Positions 62,501 to 64,000 of a DNA stretch of 64,000 nucleotides are shown here, piece by piece. The translations under genes were made by a program, and so were the position numbers. The stretch comes from Asterias rubens (taxonomy: Eukaryota > Echinodermata > Asteroidea > Forcipulatida > Asteriidae), in contig NC_047063.1 in NCBI RefSeq assembly GCF_902459465.1, forward strand, positions 1,364,001 to 1,428,000. Reading direction: 5' to 3'. The first letter of the stretch is position 1. Every line of letters starts with the position of its first letter. The notes beneath the pieces are model-generated. The model was not told where the DNA came from. It searched no databases and was given only the letters and a program-made list of their open reading frames with translations.

Positions 62501-64000
62501 AGGGAAACCACGACCAGACCTGCAGCATTGAGCCAAAGAAAGTCCCGCCAAAGCCAGTCTCTCTAAGACAAGAACGTGCAGGCCAAGCCGAGCGATACCG
62601 GACACACAAGCAAATCACAAGCAAATTACTCAGAGTGTTAATTTTGGTTTTACCCTTACAGCGATGCATGTAACCAATACTTTGATTTAACATATATTCA
62701 CTTTCCAGTAAAGTTTACAATGTCTATTATCAGTGTTTAGCAGCATTTCTGTTCAATCTTACTTACCGAGCGGCGTGTCTGAACAAATCACCTTCAGTTC
62801 AAACCAAAACTTCTCCACATCATGGAGTGTTCTGAAGTGATGTTTGTGGACGGGATAGGGTTTGTCAGAAACAGCGTTTCCACCTGGTTCACTGGATGAG
62901 GTGTCCACGATGGTGGCATTGCGACAGATGTAGGAAAACAACTGGGGAGAAACAAAGATCATATTGAACTTTAATAATAATAATAATAATAATAATATCA
63001 AAGTCTTTAAAGGGCACATCTTCCAAAAAGGTACTCAAGGCACTTCTAGTATATACATTTTTTCAGACTGATTATTGAAGTAATGAATTCTGAGACCCAA
63101 TGTGTATAACCTAATATTAGGGATAACAAGGTGCTACAGTGCGTTAGCAGCCACCGCCAAGATACCGAGCGAACGCCTTTCACTTACCTCTTCGCTTTAA
63201 CCCCTCTATTGTTTGACCTTTCAATATCATCTATTGATGGGGGGGGGGGGGGGTTGGGTCATTTTCAAGCAAGTTTGCCACAAACAAGTCTAAAAGCCAC
63301 TCTTGGTATGAGGCTCAAAAAAGAAGAATAAATTTAAAGATGACAATAATTCAGGGGAGTTGAAGATAAGAATTGGTATTCCTCTTTGAACAGTCTAGAT
63401 TGTAAGATGGAAGAAAACATGCACCAGGCAAGCAGTTCCAAAGAGATGCAGTACATGGAATAAAGCTGTTGGAACGGCTCTTTGTTCTCCATCTCAGCTA
63501 GCAAGAGTTTTACATCTATTCTACATCTCAGCCAGTGTCAGCAAGGCAAAAGTCTGCTTTCACGCTCAAACATTGTTGTAGGAAAAACCAGTTCAGACAC
63601 ACTGGTGACACATTTACCATGAAAATAGCTGGAGAAGAGACAGAGGCTTGCTACAGACCTACGGTGGAAAAGAGGAAGACCGCCAATTTTTGGGTAGATA
63701 GCTTAGTTGAAACAGCTCTGGCTTGACAAAATCCAGCCCGAGCGAGAAAATTTGTCTTTTCTCGTTTTCAATACACACAAGACTTGTACAGTCTGTAGTA
63801 AGTAAAAGATCTAAATCAGGTCGGGAATTTCGTCTTTGAGAGGGCAAGGCACTTCCACATGAAAATCTTTAAGAAAAAGTAGAAACTTTTGAAAGGGCAC
63901 CCGCAAGGCCAAGACCAGGGCAACAGAGGTCATGGCCTCTGCGACCTCCGTGTAATTTTAGGCCTGCAACTTACCATTTCTTTGCCCTCGTTTGGATGTG
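40743..64000 (-). CDS. GTF3C1: general transcription factor 3C polypeptide 1 (TFIIIC largest subunit), C-terminal part
   Basis: Seventeen coding exons with continuous phases: 64000-63975 (partial), 62941-62767, 61497-61338, 60898-60738, 59470-59196, 58145-58041, 56948-56826, 55911-55811, 55178-55016, 54313-54182, 53470-53320, 52370-52291, 48068-47062, 44683-44494, 43770-43202, 41717-41525 and 40901-40743 (TGA). They encode about 1255 aa, the C-terminal part of a roughly 2100-aa protein. TFIIIC binds the B box of tRNA genes and recruits TFIIIB for RNA polymerase III. Family signatures are DVEKFWFELKVICSDTPLG, SHLKRNW, a Lys/Arg-rich segment (59470-59196), NWAPEEDSLLLLCRVAS (SANT-like), DVFLFCRLKGVISRS, a winged-helix-like AVSTIIKVYNKINEAGF and RVYEPVVFQPYPWR with TEKPGIKESAIL. 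The 1007-bp exon and the 569-bp exon are acidic, Ser/Thr-rich and probably disordered. The 5' part lies beyond the right edge. Confidence 0.92.
41215..41523 (+). repeat. tRNA-derived SINE with (ATT)n tail
   Basis: A B-box GGTTCGAATCCCGG is followed by GAGCAAGACACTTAAC, GGTAAATGGGTACCTGTGAG and GCGCGATATAAGAAGCCATT, then (ATT)n at 41488-41523. The (ATT)n tail abuts the donor of a GTF3C1 exon (41525). Relatives are at 60165-60490 and 58300-58620. Confidence 0.75.
42524..42662. repeat. foldback MITE, GGGCCCAATTTCAT family
   Basis: GGGCCCAATTTCATAAAGCA at the left and GCTTTATAAAAGTGGGCC at the right. GTF3C1 intron. Confidence 0.6.
42666..42832. repeat. foldback MITE, same family as 31668-31830
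   Basis: GGATTTCTCAAAGAGTTAAA at the left and TTAACTCTTTGTGAAATCGA at the right, with internal TCTCGAGTTA symmetry. Confidence 0.7.
43047..43162. repeat. imperfect inverted repeat
   Basis: ACCGAGCAAGCAGTACGCAA and GTGCATG at the left are mirrored by CATGCAC and TGCGTGCTGCTTGCTTGG at the right. GTF3C1 intron next to the 569-bp exon. Confidence 0.65.
44389..44455 (+). repeat. tRNA-like sequence (pseudogene or SINE head)
   Basis: ATAGCTCAGTTGGAGAGCG and GGTTCAAACCC form A and B boxes, but the anticodon loop is oversized, so it is not a standard tRNA. It lies 30-100 bp from a GTF3C1 exon. Confidence 0.45.
44724..44922. repeat. long hairpin, foldback element
   Basis: GTGTACGTCTATTCCCCCGA and GAGTGACCAGAAGAGG at the left are mirrored by CCTCTTCTGGTCACTC and TCGGG-type GAGGGGGAATAGACGTACAC at the right; outer AACACATATTGACTGGCA continues the stem. 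GTF3C1 intron. Confidence 0.85.
45186..46653. mobile_element. non-autonomous Tigger/pogo-like DNA transposon
   Basis: Terminal inverted repeats CAGTCGACTCCCGTTATAAC (left) and GTAATAACGGGAGTCGACTG (right) are flanked by TA duplications. CAGTCGACTC..TTATAACG ends are characteristic of Tigger/pogo elements. Subterminal CCTCGTTATAA motifs recur at both ends. The interior frames (for example 45453-45704) are short and I recognise no transposase. Confidence 0.8.
48125..48330 (-). repeat. tRNA-derived SINE (Asn-like head)
   Basis: The minus strand has GATAGCTCAGTTGGTAAAGT, ACTTGTTAATCCGGAGGTC and GGTTCAAATTT, like a tRNA with a GTT anticodon, followed by a tail with GACAGAAGCCATTCAACCTG. A relative is at 53525-53900. 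Confidence 0.6.
48561..50221. repeat. 27-bp tandem array with higher-order structure
   Basis: About 60 copies of a 27-bp unit built from ATTCTTCCTCAAGTCAAGTC and ACAAGTC, with recurrent variants (CAAGCC, ACACGTC, ACACGCC). The diagnostic ACACGTC variant sits at 48734, 49139, 49409 and 49733: spacings of 405, 270 and 324 bp, or 15, 10 and 12 units. It lies in the GTF3C1 intron between 48069 and 52290. Confidence 0.95.
51153..51356. mobile_element. MITE nested in the larger element
   Basis: GGGACTTTTCGTTTTCGACG and ACGGATGGTTCTGCGACGG at the left are exactly mirrored at the right (CCGTCGCAGAACCATCCGTC and so on), about 40 bp per arm. Confidence 0.9.
51768..51921. repeat. diverged two-copy tandem duplication, about 76 bp
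   Basis: ACACGAGT(G/A)TAGC, TGTCTGACG(T/C)CAG and AGATCG occur twice with matching order and spacing inside the 50369-52237 element. Confidence 0.7.
52598..52770 (+). repeat. tRNA-derived SINE
   Basis: AGTGGTCTAGTGGTAAGACA (A-box) and GGTTGTGGGTTTTGAAC (B-box region), then GGAGTATACAGTGCTTAACA. Same family as 16190-16350, in the opposite orientation. Confidence 0.7.
53525..53900 (-). repeat. tRNA-derived SINE
   Basis: Minus strand GGATAGCTAAGTCGGTAGAG and AGGTCCAAGTCCC; the tail shares CAGATACAGGATGAATGGCT-like sequence with the 48125-48330 element. Confidence 0.6.
54540..54665 (-). repeat. tRNA-derived SINE
   Basis: CAGGTGGGATTTGAACCCAC and AACTAGACCACTGAGATTGC match the 16190-16350 family on the minus strand. 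Confidence 0.65.
57006..57315. mobile_element. MITE, GGCACTGGACA family (diverged)
   Basis: GGGCACTGGACATAACTGGT at the left and AATAATGTCCAGTGCC at the right; intron of GTF3C1. Confidence 0.75.
57635..57937. mobile_element. MITE, AAGGAACATTACAGA family (copy 2)
   Basis: AAAGGAACATTACAGAATTG at the left and CAATTCTGTAATGTTCCTTT at the right. It ends about 100 bp from GTF3C1 exon 58041-58145. Confidence 0.85.
58300..58620 (+). repeat. SINE-like element with internal 39-bp duplication
   Basis: The element resembles 41215-41523. Within it a segment starting CCGTGTTGTGTTGCAATATA is perfectly repeated (about 58428-58466 and 58467-58505). Confidence 0.6.
59655..59965. mobile_element. MITE, AGGCAGTGGACACTATTGG family, right end truncated
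   Basis: The left end TAAAGGCAGTGGACACTATT and the central ACCTCAAG/CTTGAGGT palindrome are present; the right terminal repeat stops after GAGTAATTA. Confidence 0.8.
60165..60490 (+). repeat. tRNA-derived SINE
   Basis: GTGGGTTCGAATCCCGGTCA, TTGAGCAAGACACATAACC, GGTAAATGGGTACATGCGAG and a TTATTATTATTA tail; same family as 41215-41523. Confidence 0.75.
61650..61810 (-). repeat. tRNA-derived SINE
   Basis: CAGGTGGGATTCGAGCCCCA and AACTAGACCACTGAGATTGC; 54540 family. It directly abuts the MITE at 61813. Confidence 0.65.
61813..62197. mobile_element. MITE, AGGCAGTGGACACTATTGG family, complete copy
   Basis: TAAAGGCAGTGGACACTATT and its exact reverse complement at the right (AATAGTGTCCACTGCCTTTA) define the best-preserved copy, 385 bp, with a central ACCTCAAG/CTTGAGGT hairpin. 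Confidence 0.9.
62973..62998. repeat. (AAT)n microsatellite
   Basis: AATAAT repeats 32 bp upstream of GTF3C1 exon 62767-62941, in the intron. Confidence 0.85.
63820..63966 (+). repeat. dispersed repeat, AGGGCACC / AGGCCTG family
   Basis: GAAAGGGCACCCGCAAGGCC, AGACCAGGGCAACAGAGGTC and a terminal TTTTAGGCCTG match 11560-11740 and 39400-39555. Confidence 0.45.

Overview
This is a eukaryotic, intron-rich, AT-rich window. It most likely comes from a marine invertebrate deuterostome and probably from an echinoderm such as a sea star. That guess rests on the metazoan gene content, the many canonical GT-AG introns, and a dense load of small foldback/MITE and tRNA-derived SINE repeats; it is an inference, not a database match.

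Layout. (1) 1-3377, minus strand: the 5' three coding exons of an EXD1/egalitarian-like 3'-5' exonuclease-domain gene that runs off the left edge. (2) 6182-9921, plus strand: a complete four-exon TMEM115 gene (363 aa), divergent from the first gene. (3) 16005-26433, minus strand: a complete seven-exon selenophosphate synthetase (selenide, water dikinase) gene, SEPHS2-like, with an in-frame UGA at the catalytic GUGCKVPQ position and a 23-residue polyglutamine tract. (4) 30261-36750, minus strand, head to tail with gene 3: a second complete seven-exon selenophosphate synthetase gene with the same exon phases and nearly the same exon lengths. Here the Sec position is Val and the following active-site Cys is Trp. 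(5) 40743-64000, minus strand: the last 17 coding exons (about 1255 aa, C-terminal part) of GTF3C1, the largest TFIIIC subunit, whose 5' part lies beyond the right edge.

The most interesting content is the tandem SEPHS pair. It looks like a lineage-specific duplication in which one copy kept selenocysteine and the other lost it while keeping an intact reading frame and clean splice sites. It resembles the independently evolved SPS1-type paralogues of other animal groups, but with residues I do not recall being described.

Introns and intergenic DNA hold most of the rest: a 23-copy 36-bp array and a 1.6-kb 27-bp array with higher-order structure, a long inverted repeat nearly filling SEPHS2 intron 1, a Tigger-like element, a TIR element with a MITE nested in it, several dispersed MITE families, perfect palindromes, SINEs, a LINE 3' fragment and microsatellites. 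Exon boundaries were derived by hand from splice signals and reading-phase continuity; UTR ends were not determined. No SECIS element was located with confidence.
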